Shown piece after piece: positions 35,353 through 46,180 of a stretch of 64,000 nt of DNA (within the stretch, counting starts at the first letter, position 1; each line of letters opens with the position of its first letter). A model generated the notes under the pieces. It saw nothing but the letters and a program-made list of their open reading frames with translations. It was not told the origin of the DNA and searched no databases. Source of the stretch: Posidonia oceanica. Taxonomy: Eukaryota; Streptophyta; Magnoliopsida; Alismatales; Posidoniaceae. The position numbers were made by a program, and so were the translations under genes. The stretch lies in assembly GCA_037176725.1 (NCBI GenBank), contig JAZBRS010000013.1, forward strand, positions 6,203,001-6,267,000, in the 5' to 3' direction.

Positions 35353-36177
35353 AGCCTCCCGAGCTACAGTTGTTGTGGATAAAGAATATTCTCCCTTAAA
35401 TGCTAATTAACCATGATTAAGCCACTCTTAATTGGCATTAAAGGGCTTTGACTGGTCAGGGAATCCAAACATGGTAAAAGAACCCAGATCGAATTTGGAC
35501 CAGATATGGAAAGTTGATCCAACAAATTATCGTCGTAAGACACATGGAACCATGCATTCTACGTTGGACGGCTGGATCCCAACGTATAACGACCCTCTGA
35601 GGTACAACTGTGGATTTGAAGGAATAATCAGCAATTAATGGTGGATTAATACCAATTAAATAAAGATTTATCAATCACTTGGTCAACGGACCTCCAAAAG
35701 GAGCAACAAACAAGAACTCGGATTTGGCTAAATAAGGAAAGTTGGGGTCAACACTGGGTTTCAACGTTAAACGCTGTTAAACTAGCGTCCAATGTTAAAC
35801 GCAGGGATACCCACGTTTAACACACCCAGGCAGTCCACCTTCCAAATTTGGCCAAGAAATTAAGGGTGCTCAAATTGCTGTCATTAAAGTACAAATAAAG
35901 GACTCCTTAAAGGCATGAAGACAATGTTGTGACCTGGAGATTAAGTTGGATTTATGAAATGGGCTGATCTGGCCACAGTTCCTCAGGGTTGTTAAACGGG
36001 TAATATCCTGCATCCAATGTAGGATGCTAGGAAATAATCTTCCAACACCCACGATAAGCGTTTGGCTTGAATGAGAGAGCTTAGATTGAGAAAAGGGCCT
36101 CTAGAGGTGAACTAAGCATGATATGGTGCAAAGGGGTTTCACTACAATGAGAGAAGTGCCAAAACGGGGTGTCTACA

Positions 36178-36193
36178 GATTGCCCCCCCTTTA
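36178..36193 (-). other. Polypurine tract of element D
   Basis: Minus strand reads AAAGGGGGGGCAATC directly before the LTR's TGTAGACACC. It fixes the element's orientation. Confidence 0.75.
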
Positions 36194-36325
36194 AGACACC
36201 TTCGGTAAAAAGCTAACTACAAGGCGAGACAATACCCCTGTGTGGCACTAGCCAGGGTTTCTAAAAGAAATCCAATGCCTGCTGCCACCAGGCTTGGACG
36301 AGACACAATAAGGGTCGGATGAAGA

Positions 36326-36565
36326 GACACAGCCAAGGACGTTGCCCGAGGAGGACAGACTAAAAGACACAGCCACGGGGGTTACCCGAGGGGGTCAAAC
36401 TAAAAGACATGGCCACGGGGGTTGCTCGCGGGGGTCAAACTAAAAGACACAGCCACGGGGTTTGCCCGCGGGGGTCAAACTAAAGGACACGGCCACGGGG
36501 GTTGCCCGTGGAGGTCAAACTAAAAGACACGGCCATGGGAGTTGCCCACGGGGGTCAAACTAAAA
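36326..36565. repeat. 40-base tandem array of D, first block, 6 units
   Basis: Six 40-base units of the form GACACRGCCACGGGGGTTGC followed by CCGNGGGGGTCAAACTAAAA. The G-runs are separated by GCCC, so units can fold back on themselves. Confidence 0.85.
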
Positions 36566-37202
36566 GATGGGTAGCAAATGTCTCCGACGACCACTCAATG
36601 CGTATGCAATGTAATGCGCTATGCATGGATGCGTGTTGGCGGGAATGCATGGGAGGTGATCATGATATGTAATGCATGACCCTAGATAATGAGGTTCCTC
36701 CATCATTGCCGGCTTTGATTTGTATACCGAGTTGGCTCAGGAATTTTTCTCATTACCTAAAGCAAATTGATACATGCATGAATGCAATTTGTCATAGTCA
36801 AGTACCCATTCATCGAGTGTAGCCTACACTCTCCATAGGAACCATCGTCCTATGATACGCAGGTTGGTGAGTGAGAGGTCCATGATGCTCCCAAGTGTTG
36901 GGCAAAGGGGGTTGACCTCTTCTCTGCTAGCTGTGTTGGCTTTATTTGTCATAATCGGGTGTCTTTTTATCGAATGTAGCCTACATTCTCGACAGGGACC
37001 ATCATCTTATAACCTGTGAATTAGTGAACGATGGGTTCACTAATACCGTTGGCTTTATTCATCAGATCAAGTATTTTTTCATCGAATGTTGCCTACATTC
37101 TCGACAGAGACCATCATCTCATGACCTGTGAATTAGTGAACGATGGGTCCACTAATACCGTTTGCTTTGTTTACCCGGTTGTGCTCCGGGGTGTTTATGT
37201 TA
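36566..37202. repeat. Three diverged copies of a medium-length repeat
   Basis: Between the two 40-base arrays, a block with GAATGTAGCCTACATTCTCG (itself a hairpin), then ACCATCATC and ATTAGTGAACGATGGG, is present at about 36805-36900, 36965-37060 and 37080-37165. The last two copies are the closest. No coding content. Confidence 0.7.
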
Positions 37203-37985
37203 AAGGATACGGCCACGGGGGTTGCCTGAGGGGGTCGAACTAAAAGACACAGCCAGGGGGGTTGTCCAAGGGGGTCGAACAGGAAATTTAAAAGACATGG
37301 CCTAGGGGGTTGCCCAAGGGGGTCGAATTGAAAGACACAACCAGTGGGATTGCCCGAGGGGGTCGAATTGAAAGACACGACCAGGGGGATTGCCCAAGGG
37401 GGTCGAATTGAAAAGACACAGCCAGGGGGATTGCCCAAGGAGGTCGAATTGCAAGACACAGCCAGGGGGATTGCCCGAGGGGGTCAAATTTGAAAGACAC
37501 AGCCAGGGGGATTGCCCAAGGGAGTCGAATTTGAAGGAAACAACCAAGGGGGTTGCCCGAGGAGGTCGAATTGAAAGACACGGCCAGGGGGATTGCCCGA
37601 GGGGGTCGAATTTGAAGGACACAGCCAGGGGGATTGCTCGAGGGGGTCGAATTTGAAAGACACAGCCAAGGGGATTGCCCGAGGGGGTCGAATTTGAAAG
37701 ACACAGCTAGGGAGATTGCCCAAGGGAGACAAATTTGACAGACACAGCCAGGAGGATTGCCTGAGGGGGTCGAATTTGAAAGACACAGCCAGGGGGATTG
37801 CCCGAGGGGGTCGAATTGAAAGACATGGCCAGGGGGATTGCCCGAGGGGGTCGAATTTGAAAGACACAGCAAGGGGGATTGCCCGAGGGGGTTGAATTGA
37901 AAGACTCAGCCAAGGAGATTGCCCGAGGGGGTCAAATTGAAAGACTCAGCCAGGGGGATTGCCCGAGGGGGTCGAATTGAAAGAC
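37203..37985. repeat. 40-base tandem array of D, second block, about 19 units
   Basis: Units of 40-41 bases: GACACAGCCAGGGGGATTGC followed by CCGAGGGGGTCGAATTTGAAA. One unit carries an insertion. Minus-strand open frames up to 194 codons cross it (repeats like FDPLGQSPWLCLSNSTPSGN), and they vanish at unit indels, so I treat them as non-coding. Confidence 0.88.
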
Positions 37986-38341
37986 ACATATTCAAATAGC
38001 ATTGACTTTGTTTGTCCAGTTGTGCTCTGGGGATTCTGGATTTCCCTTTTCCTCTGCTCTGGAGCGTTGAACGCTTGATTTTCTGCGTCCAACGTTGAAC
38101 ACGCATATTCCTGCGTTTAACGTTGAACGGCAGGCGGCTGCGTTTTACGTCTCAAGACAGACTGCCTTTCTTTCCTTCCTTGATATCACCAATCCAACAG
38201 TAAATCTTTGATTTATTGGTTGTTTCCTTTCGTGTGAGGACTCCATGGCCTATATTAAGCCCCCTCCTTGGCTTTGATTTGCAAAACACAAGTGAATCTC
38301 TTCTTTGTCTCTGTTACTTGTGAGGAATTGCAGCTGTCCTC
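37986..38341 (+). promoter_or_regulatory. Promoter region of cargo gene P1
   Basis: A cluster of palindromic words lies at 38065-38150: CGTTGAACGC at 38065-38074 faces GCGTCCAACG at 38085-38094 (one mismatch), followed by GTTGAACACGC and GCGTTTAACGTTGAAC. A TATA-like CTATATTAAGC is at 38250-38260, about 90 bases before the ATG at 38342. The same layout precedes the other two cargo genes. Confidence 0.6.
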
Positions 38342-39729
38342 ATGGATTTAAGCAAGATTCCTTGTCATGCTTTCAAAGTAGCCAACTTTTCTTCTCCTTC
38401 TGACCAAATGCAACTTCGGTTAGAGGCCATGCCTAACCATCTGGTGAATCTTTTGGTGAATGAAAAGGTACTATTTTTTTTTATGTCTCTTCATACTACT
38501 TTCTTTTTCTTTTCTTCCTTTTTCCTTTTTTTTTTGTTTTTTCTTGTACCGATCTTTTCCTTCTTCTTTTCCTCTTTCGTAGCCTCTAGCTTGCTCAAAT
38601 AGCAACCAGGATGGTAAGGCCTACCAATTGGATTAGGTCCATAATTTCCATACTTGGATATTAAATAGGTACCGAGATCAATTGGAGGAGGCTGGCTTCT
38701 GTCAAATCCTTCAGCGACTACGGCAACCCATTGACTGGAAGGCGTTCTTTGGCCTTTGTGGGCTATGGAACCCCCTTACTCATACATTCTTCACCTCAGT
38801 GGGGGGAGCTTACTATTCTTCTGGAGGAGGTAAGTGCTTTATTGGGCATTCGACAAGCTGATCCTTCCATTTATTCTAGGGATGCGTATCTTTTGCCAAC
38901 TGGGGTGGTAGGATCCTTTTCCCTCCTTAAACGCATCTTTGGCTCCGTCATTGTCCTGGAGGATCTGGTGTTGGATGGTTGTATCAACCTCGCCTCTTTG
39001 TGGAAATTCTTTTCGAAGCAGCGGGACAACATTCGTTCGGAAGCCTCTTGCTGGGAGTGCATCTTTATTTTGATTGGTGGGCTGGTGCTCTTCCCAAATG
39101 AGGCTTTAACCATTAGCGCATACCATGCTGAGCTTATGTGCATGAGCGTCCACAATCTGGAGAAAAGTTTGAGTCAATCTGTGTTGGCTTTCACCATTCG
39201 GGGTTTATCCAGTGCTTACCTCGGTGGGCCATTCTTTGGGTCACCTTTTCTGGTTCTGCGGTGGCTGGATGAGCATATTCTGCTGCCTACTCTTGATGCT
39301 AGCCATCCCCTCGAGGAGTATGTTCGCAGGTTCTGCACATGTGAGGTTGAGCCTCAGATTGATTTCTTCAACCACCTCTCAACATTTCGGATAGCATACG
39401 ATCCTAAGTATTTCTTGATACTTGTTGGGGCAACAGAATTTGTGAGGTACAACCCCCAACGCTGCTTTTCTATGTTGGGCATTCCTCGGGCTATACCTCC
39501 CATGCCTCGTTTCTCGGATATGATCCTTCCCCGCCTGAGGGACACCCCTGGAGATATTGCTCAAGTTTACTTTCACGCCGGCATCTGGGATGGAAAAGGA
39601 CAAAGTCATGTCCTTTCTTTGTGGGATAACCCGAATGTGGACCGTGAAGCCATCTCCAACGCTACTCATGATGTTTCGTACAAGGGGGTGAAGCCCAATT
39701 TCTTCATTGAGTTTCCTGCGAAGAAGTAA
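38342..39729 (+). pseudogene. Cargo gene P1: PMD-like protein, one frameshift
   Basis: Exon 1 38342-38467 (MDLSKIPCHAFKVANFSSPS start; AAG/GTACTA donor). Exon 2 begins near 38669 and runs to TAA 39727-39729. The domain begins with IDWKAFFGLCGLWNPLTHTFF, then GELTILLEEVSALLGI, matching the plant mobile domain pattern W-x-P-x-x-H-T-F...E-x-T-x-x-L-E-D-V. Later come a Cys-rich EASCWECIFILIGGLVLFPN and GPFFGSPFLVLRWLDEHILL. A one-base excess in the G-run at 38801-38806 breaks the frame between the two halves of the domain, and the exon 1-exon 2 phase also does not fit cleanly. It lies antisense within element D. Function unknown; host PMD proteins act in silencing and development. Confidence 0.65.
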
Positions 39730-40154
39730 AAGTTGTGATCAATCTTTTATCTTTAATCATCAATAAAGTCATATTTTATTTTTCTTTGGCTGCTTCCCTC
39801 TTTCTATCAAATATTCATGCCTTCTATCAAATAAAATTAAAGTTCAGAATACTCCCTGTATTAGATGTGTTAGACGCGTGAACTGGCACGTCCAACATTA
39901 TCCACTAGGATCTCTACGTTTAATGCTTTGCCTTCCTTGGGGTGTTGGACGCGTCGTTTTGCGCAGACAACGTTTTGCCTCCCGATGCATTGGACGACCC
40001 AGTTCACGCGTATAACGTTGAATGGTATAAAACCTCTATTTTACACAGCGGGCTGGCATCCTTTCTTCTTCCTTTCCTCTTCTCCAGCGACAGCGGCCTT
40101 CCTCCCTCCAACAACGACTTCCTGATTCCGGTGAGGTCCCTCATTTCATAAAAA
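39730..40154 (+). promoter_or_regulatory. Promoter region of cargo gene P3
   Basis: Palindromic words at 39868-40020: GTTAGACG at 39869-39876 faces CGTCCAAC at 39889-39896 (one mismatch), then GTTGGACGCGTC and CACGCGTATAACGTT. The TATA box is TATAAAA at 40026-40032, about 125 bases before the ATG at 40155. Confidence 0.6.
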
Positions 40155-43100
40155 ATGAAGAAACGTATTTCCCATTTCTACTCACGAGCGGCAAAATGTG
40201 TCCGGACGGAACCCGGGCCAATGACCCCCGGCGAGCCTGGGGAGGTCCCATCGACTATTTCAGCAGCTGTTCCGGTAGTGGTAGAGACAGCACCGACAAC
40301 TGTGGAGGCCAAGGCAGGGGCTACCGGTGCTGTGGCTGAGGAGGCGGCGGCTGTGGAGGCCGAAATAGGGGCTGCGGGTGGTGGGGCTGCGTCGGCTGAG
40401 GTGGTGGCTGTAGGTGGGGACACCGGTGACGCGGCCGTGGTGGCGGCTGGGGCAGTGGCCGAGGATGCTATGGAGGCTGAGGTGGTGGCTACAGGTGCCG
40501 TGGCCGTAGTGGCAGAAACGGGGGCTGCCGGTGACGATGCTGCGGAGGCAGGGGCGCTTCCGAGTGTGAGCTCTGGCGACTCCGCTAGTTCATAGGAGGA
40601 CTCGGGGGAGGACTCAGAGGAGACGTTTTCAGAGGAGGAGATGCCCGAAGCGGGGCCCGTCGATCCTCTGGTTGCTCAGTTTGGCGAGGACAACGCCTGG
40701 TACCGCAACATTTTGGACTTCTTTCGACAGGAGGGGGAGGGTGGCGCTATGGATCCCCTAGACTTTTGGCGGGCCTAGATTCCCCACGACGAGGTTCAGG
40801 CGTCGGGACCACATAGGGATGTGTCCCAGATTGAGTATGCCACTGCCACTTTAGCATTGAGAGGACAGGTAACTTTTCTTTTAATCTCTTTCTCATTTAA
40901 TTTGATTATGTCTGCCTGCTTGACAATTCTTTTCTCTTGTAGAGTCGGGCGCCAGCGGTGATTCGATGCTACTGGGGGCGGGTCCGCCGATCCTATGATA
41001 TGCTGGCTCCTTTTCAGCGGGAGCGCCTGGGATAGATGGGATTTGGGCACTTCCTGTCCATTCCTAACTTTCCCTTACCACTCATGTTCTTGGAGGCAGT
41101 TGAGGAGCAGTACAACTTCCGAACCAGCTCTATAGTCACGAGAGCTGGCGAGTTCGTCCTTTCACTAGAGGATATGGCCCGGCTAACTAGCCTACGAGTG
41201 ATGGGCCACCCGGTGACTAGACGGGTTCGCTCGGACTATACTTCCTTGACGAAGGAGCTAGTAGGCAAGCAGATGGCTATGCACGGGCACCAGCTCTTGG
41301 TCATTTCTTCTGTGGTCTGTCGAGTCGAGGAGTTGGCAGTGACGATGACTGAGCCGGGTGTGGAGGCTGACCAGCAGCTCCGAGCTTTTCTGTTGGTGCT
41401 GTTTGGGGAGGTCCTCTTTTCCCACGCTTCTTCAAAGCTGTCTGCTGTCTTCTTGCCCCTTCTAGCTGATCTGGATCGAGTGGGAGAGTACACTTGGGGA
41501 GCAGCAAGCCTAGCTCACTTGTACTCGACCCTCTTCCACTTCACAGATGGCAGTTCTCATTAGCTAGGTGGGAACTTGCCTTTTATCCAGGTAAAATGCT
41601 TGCTTGCTTGTGAATACCGCACGATATGATATAATATGCTAATTGAACACTCATGTTTCCTATGCAGATGTGGGCGTGGGACCACTTCACCTTCTTGCGA
41701 CCCACTCCTCCTCCTGTTCCTCTGATGGGCGTACCCTTCCCCCGAGGATTGATTTGGGTTGATGCTGAGCAAGCCCTTGAGCCAGCAGATGAAAGCCGCT
41801 ATGTTGGTCGTCAGCTTTTCGAATTGCTGGTCCCTACTCATGTAACTTGCTTCCTTATGTCTTTTCTGCTTTTGCTTATTTATTTATCTGATATTCTTTT
41901 GCTCTTTTCAGATGGTCTGGCGCCCCTATGCTGAGGGGGAACACGAGGATGTCCCAGATATTGCCCGTGATCGGGTCGTTTTTGCCAAGGACATTTGGAT
42001 CCACTGCTAGAACCACTGCCACTTCCAACAGATCAGCAGGGCGCTTCGATAGTTGGGGCACCAGCAGATTCAACCTCTCCCTCCTCCTCACAAGCTTTGG
42101 TGGGAGACTCGAGGCGGGGGCAGCCACGCTCGTCACTGGGTCGACGTCTACGACCTGCAGTTGCTGGACTGGGCTCGTCACGGTTCCCCTACTCCGACGG
42201 ACGTGACGGAGCAGGACGAGGCTGCCTGGGCCGGATGGATGGACGTTGAGTTCTCCTCTCTGATGGTCTTCCACCAGACCCACTTCCTCGGGCGTTCGAA
42301 CCTTCCCATGGGGGACACAGATCCTGGGGCTCGGGCGGCACTGCTGGCGGAGGCTCAGTCGTACCGTGCCCAGCTGGAGATAGCGATGAGCTTTTAAATT
42401 TCATTTATAACCTGCCAATTCAGTTTGCTGACTTGCTTCTTTTCCTTTTGTAGTTCAAGGCTGAAGATGAGCAGGCTCAACGAGAGCGTGGCCTGACCCA
42501 GCAACTATCTTCCTTGACAAGGGAGATCGAGCGCCTTCGTGCCTCTACTTCATAGGTATTTTTTACATTTTTGTTGCTTTGAAAACTTGTTTATAGATTG
42601 TAACTGAATACTTTCTTCTTTACAGCCCTCGACCAGCTCTACGCCTCCTCCAGATCATTCAGAGGAGATCTCCCAACTCCAGGATAAGGTATATGGATAC
42701 TTCTATTTTTGCTTTTGAATGAATCCTACTTGATATTAACACTGTTGCCTGTAGGTTGCCTATCTGGAGCACGAGCTGCAGGAACGGGTTGGTGACTTCA
42801 TTGTTGCCAACTCTATGGAGAGACTGAGCGAGTTGGAGGGGACAATGGCCTCCCATGCTACTCTGATCCGGGAGTTGGAGCAGCGAGTTGCAGACAGGGA
42901 TGCTAAGGTTACCAGGACTCAGGCGGTATAATTGGCTTTGCTTCAGCTTTCCTTTTATTTCTTTGTCCTTGCTTGTATTTGATATTTTGATTGCTTTTTT
43001 TTTTCTCTACAGAGTTTGCAAGGCACTGAGGGGGTCATCTCACAGCTTGAGATCGAGCTAGGACACTACAGGAAGCTCGCTTATATGAGTGGTGCTAGGT

Positions 43101-43270
43101 TAGGGCAGCCAATTCCTCCTCCACCGACGCATGAGTCGAACCACCGTTCGAGTAGTCGCTGCTCCCGATCTGTCTCTAGGGCTCCATCAGGTGTTTCAGT
43201 TCGCCCTCCTACAATTCCCTCTCCGGCTCCTCCTTCAGCTCTCGAGGGTGAGGGAGAGAGTACTCCCTAG
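40155..43270 (+). pseudogene. Cargo gene P3: multi-exon PMD / PP7-long-form-like gene with coiled coil
   Basis: Splice-site reading suggests exons 40155-40868, 40943-41590, 41668-41841, 41912 to about 42397, 42454-42555, 42626-42688, 42755-42925 and 43013-43270. The N-terminus is an Ala/Val/Glu-rich low-complexity stretch. The middle has FRTSSIVTRAGEFVLSLEDM (PMD-like), a segment with YTWGAASLAHLYSTLF, then MWAWDHFTFLRP and MVWRPYAE. The C-terminus is coiled-coil-like (LTREIERLRAS; LEGTMASHATLIRELEQRVA). In-frame TAG codons occur at about 40593, 40777, 41033 and 41561, plus others near 42008 and 42051, mostly where Trp or Gln would fit. The layout resembles proteins annotated as PP7 long-form homologs. 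It is decayed, but exon borders remain recognisable. Confidence 0.6.
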
Positions 43271-44103
43271 CTGGTTGCTGTTGTTTTTCTTTTTATTTGT
43301 CCGCATTTGTATCTCAGGGGTATGCCCCGATGATCTTGTAACAACAAACTCATTTTTGAATGATAAAGATTTTCTGCGCACTGAGCAAACTTGTCAAATA
43401 TCTCTTTTGAATTACCTTTCTCGGAGTTAAAATGAACTTAAGCGACCAATATAGTTAAATAATGGCCTCTAATTCAAATTAACTTGAAACCAGCGTATTC
43501 ATGTGAAATAATATGTAAATGACAAAGTTATGAAGAAAGATTTCACTTGTGAGCTTTAAAATTAAGTTTTGAGGTTGTCGATGCCTTAGCGAGCCATCAA
43601 CTCGATGAAATGCATAACTGATGATTCTGAATGGCCTAGATGTCCAAAAAGTACGAAACCAGTGCTCATACGTGTATTCCAACTTGATTAAGCCTCTAGG
43701 ATTGACAAAACACTGATTTAGGGGAGCCATAGCCAAGTTCAGCAACTTAAGTCACTAATAAAACGTTAAACGCGTGATCTGGTGCGGTTAACATTATATG
43801 CTGGATTATCTGCGTCCAATACTGGAAAGCTGGTTTGAACGTAAGACGCTTGATATGATGCGTATTACATGGGACACACTAGTTCCCACGTACAACAAAG
43901 CGAGCCCAGAATCCTTTCTTTCCTTTCTTGATCTTGGCTAATTTTCTGGAATGCTGCGAGATTTTCTCAATGCCCTCGTAGGAGACCTCCGACGGTCTTC
44001 CTGTGCTTATAAAAGCTTGGCGGCCCCTTTGGACTCATGCACCCTTGTTCTTTGTATTCTTGCTTGTGTTGGTGCACTTGTGCATCTCCTCTCCCTTGTT
44101 CTC
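43271..44103 (+). promoter_or_regulatory. P3 3' flank and promoter region of cargo gene P2
   Basis: 43271-43400 looks like a 3' UTR (TGTAACAACAAACTC, AATGATAAAGA). A palindromic word cluster lies at 43762-43895: GTTAAACGC at 43765-43773 faces GCGGTTAAC at 43784-43792 (one mismatch), and GTAAGACGC faces GCGTATTAC. The TATA box TATAAAA at 44008-44014 is 90 bases before the ATG at 44104. Confidence 0.6.
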
Positions 44104-45447
44104 ATGGCATCTACTTCAGTCCCCAACGTCTCTATGCACAACAAGAGAGGAATTGCAAAGCCTTTGGAGGAAATTGAAAGGCACATGATGTCCCATATTA
44201 AGGCCGAGAAGGTATGATTCTCCTCACTGGTTTCTTATTCTTTCTTGTTCCTCATCTTTTGCTCTCATTTGCAGGAGATCCTTAACTTTACAAAGGCACC
44301 CTACTTTGCTAATGATTTCCCTTACTATTCTCCCTAGGTGAAGGAATTTGTGCCTTGGGCTCTGGAAAGAAAGTCCGTCTTAGCACGCACAAGCTTTGGT
44401 GGGCTCCTAGACTTGTTGGGAACTGCCTTGGACTGGCCTCTACTCCATGCCTTATGTGCTTTCTGGAGTCCTAAAGCTCACACTTTCTTCCTTGGGGGCT
44501 GTGAGATGACGATCCTGGTGGAGGACGTTCATGGCCTTCTTGGTGTTACCCAGATTGGGGCCTTCCGACCAGATATTGACTTCCCATTGCCATATGAAAA
44601 AGCAGACATGCAAGTGTTCATGGATCGTATCTTCACTGCTCCACCCACTTTCCCGGTGCTCAAAGGTCGCCGGCTCAACTTGGCACATCTGTATTATAGC
44701 TTCTGCCAGATCGAGGATTCTGCCTCCAAGGATCAGCTGCAGATCTATCTGCCTTTATTGATTGGAGGCCTCACCATATTTGTCTCCAAAGACTTTACCT
44801 TGGACGTTTATCATACTGAGTTCTTGGTGGGGCTCACCAAGTACTTTCGGCGTTCTCCTTCGGTTGCCATCCTTGCAGCCACATACCTTGGTCTGACCAG
44901 TGTCTCAACCGGAGGGGATTTTGTAGGCTCTCCTTTTCTTCTTTCCCGGTGGTTGCATGTCCACTTCCCGAGACTCGAGCCTACGAAGATTGATCTTATT
45001 GAGGAGAGAGTCTGCTTCCTGTCCTCTGCTTCTATCAACATCTTCACACCCTCTACTCCATATTATCGCAAACACCTGGCGCAATGGTCTCCGATTGAAT
45101 TAGAATTGATTGGGCCCACCCACTTCGTGGTGTACAACTCTCATCGCTGCTTTGAGATGGTGGGGCAAAAGAAGGGAGCATCGCCTCGGCTAAGCTCTAT
45201 TCCTCTTATCCGAACTCAGGAATGCGGCTCTCCAACTGATGCAGCGATGGTGTATTACATTCGAGCTCTTTGGGCAATGTTGGACCGCCATGATGACTCA
45301 GATGGGACCCACTCTACTCCTTTGACTTGCTGTCTACTCCGGGAGGATGAGCACTGGAATTGGTACTCAAAGTTGCCGCCCAAACCTAAGGAGTGGATTG
45401 AGGAGACCGACATGCTACGCAAAAAGAGGAAGAGACCAATTAGATAG
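44104..45447 (+). CDS. Cargo gene P2: intact PMD-like protein, two exons
   Basis: Exon 1 44104-44211, intron 44212-44337 (GTATGA...TCCCTAG), exon 2 44338-45447 ending in TAG; 405 residues with no internal stop. Exon 2 carries LDWPLLHALCAFWSPKAHTF, then EMTILVEDVHGLLGV, the plant mobile domain signature. GDFVGSPFLLSRWLHVHFP follows, paralogous to GPFFGSPFLVLRWLDEHILL in P1. The C-terminus is basic (MLRKKRKRPIR), possibly a nuclear signal. An alternative acceptor at 44274 would run into a stop, so 44337 is preferred. Neighbours are the paralogues P1 and P3 on the same strand, all antisense to element D. The fold is related to a domain found in transposons and in Arabidopsis MAIN/MAIL1; biochemical activity is unknown. 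Confidence 0.7.
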
Positions 45448-45880
45448 GCCATCTTTGCAGTTCATTTCCATTTTTGGACCATGTATTTTTAATTCAAGGA
45501 ATGAATATATGAATATATATTTTCTTTTATTTCAACTCTTATTCATATGCTTTAGACAGTGTTGAGTCTAGAAATACTCCCTGGTGACTTTGGCATTGGC
45601 TCAAGGGCCCCTTTGTCTGAATTCAGTAACTTAAGTCACTGTTAAAACGTAAGATGCTCAATCTGGCGCAGTTAACATTATACGCATGAAGTCCTGCGTA
45701 TAACGTTCCTTTGTTAGTCATTAAACGCAGAAGGTGGGACGTCCAACGTTGAATGCTGAGATTTGCCCATTTAACGCCTCTGAATGATTTTCTGCACAAT
45801 CTTAGCAAACTTATTATTCCATCTAGGGTTACCATTGCCCCTAGTCTTACATAAACCAAAATGACTTTCATGAAAAGAAA
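45448..45880. other. 3' flank of P2 and a fourth palindrome cluster
   Basis: After an AATGAATATATG-rich 3' flank, a further word cluster occurs at 45645-45780, including the perfect pair TTATACGC at 45678-45685 and GCGTATAA at 45696-45703. No TATA box plus ORF follows on the + strand, so this may be the relic of a fourth cargo unit. Confidence 0.5.
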
Positions 45881-46180
45881 AACTTAAAATGACCTTAATA
45901 TAATGAAAACAAAATGACCTTTGAAAAATGAAACTAAAATAACCTTAAAAAAAAATGAAACCAAAATATCCTTTGAAAAACTTAAGACATATAATGACCA
46001 AAATGACCTTTGAAATAACTTAGGATGACCTTAATAGAATGAAACCAAAATGACCTTTGAAAAATGAAACTAAAATGACCTTTAAAAAATGAAACCAAAA
46101 TGCCCTTTGAAAAACTTAAGACTTATAATGACCTTAAAATAATGAAACCAAAATGACCTTCATGAAACAAAAAACTTAGG
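45880..46180. repeat. Roughly 30-base tandem repeat
   Basis: About ten diverged units of AATGAAACCAAAATGACCTT with TGAAAA. A-rich, no coding potential. Confidence 0.7.

Larger units (their letters stand above)
34571..36177 (-). repeat. 3' LTR of element D
   Basis: On the minus strand it starts TGTAGACACCCCG at 36177 and ends at 34571 with CCCCGTATCCACA, giving TG...CA ends and inverted termini, 1,607 bases. It shares several blocks with the solo LTR at 53850-55044, including both ends, a GGGACAACGCC-like block, the TATA region and the hairpin words, but is longer and diverged. A polypurine tract adjoins it at 36181. Confidence 0.85.

Noticed and set aside
37288..37872. 194-codon minus-strand open frame with repeats like FDPLGQSPWL
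   Set aside because: Product of the 40-base array; frames break at units of 41 bases; no domain and no start context.
36326..37985. Possible CRISPR-like array
   Set aside because: Units are contiguous 40-base repeats without unique spacers, in a plant retroelement.
40178..40423. Minus-strand Ala/Ser/Thr-rich open frame
   Set aside because: Complement of the Ala-rich start of cargo gene P3; no independent support.
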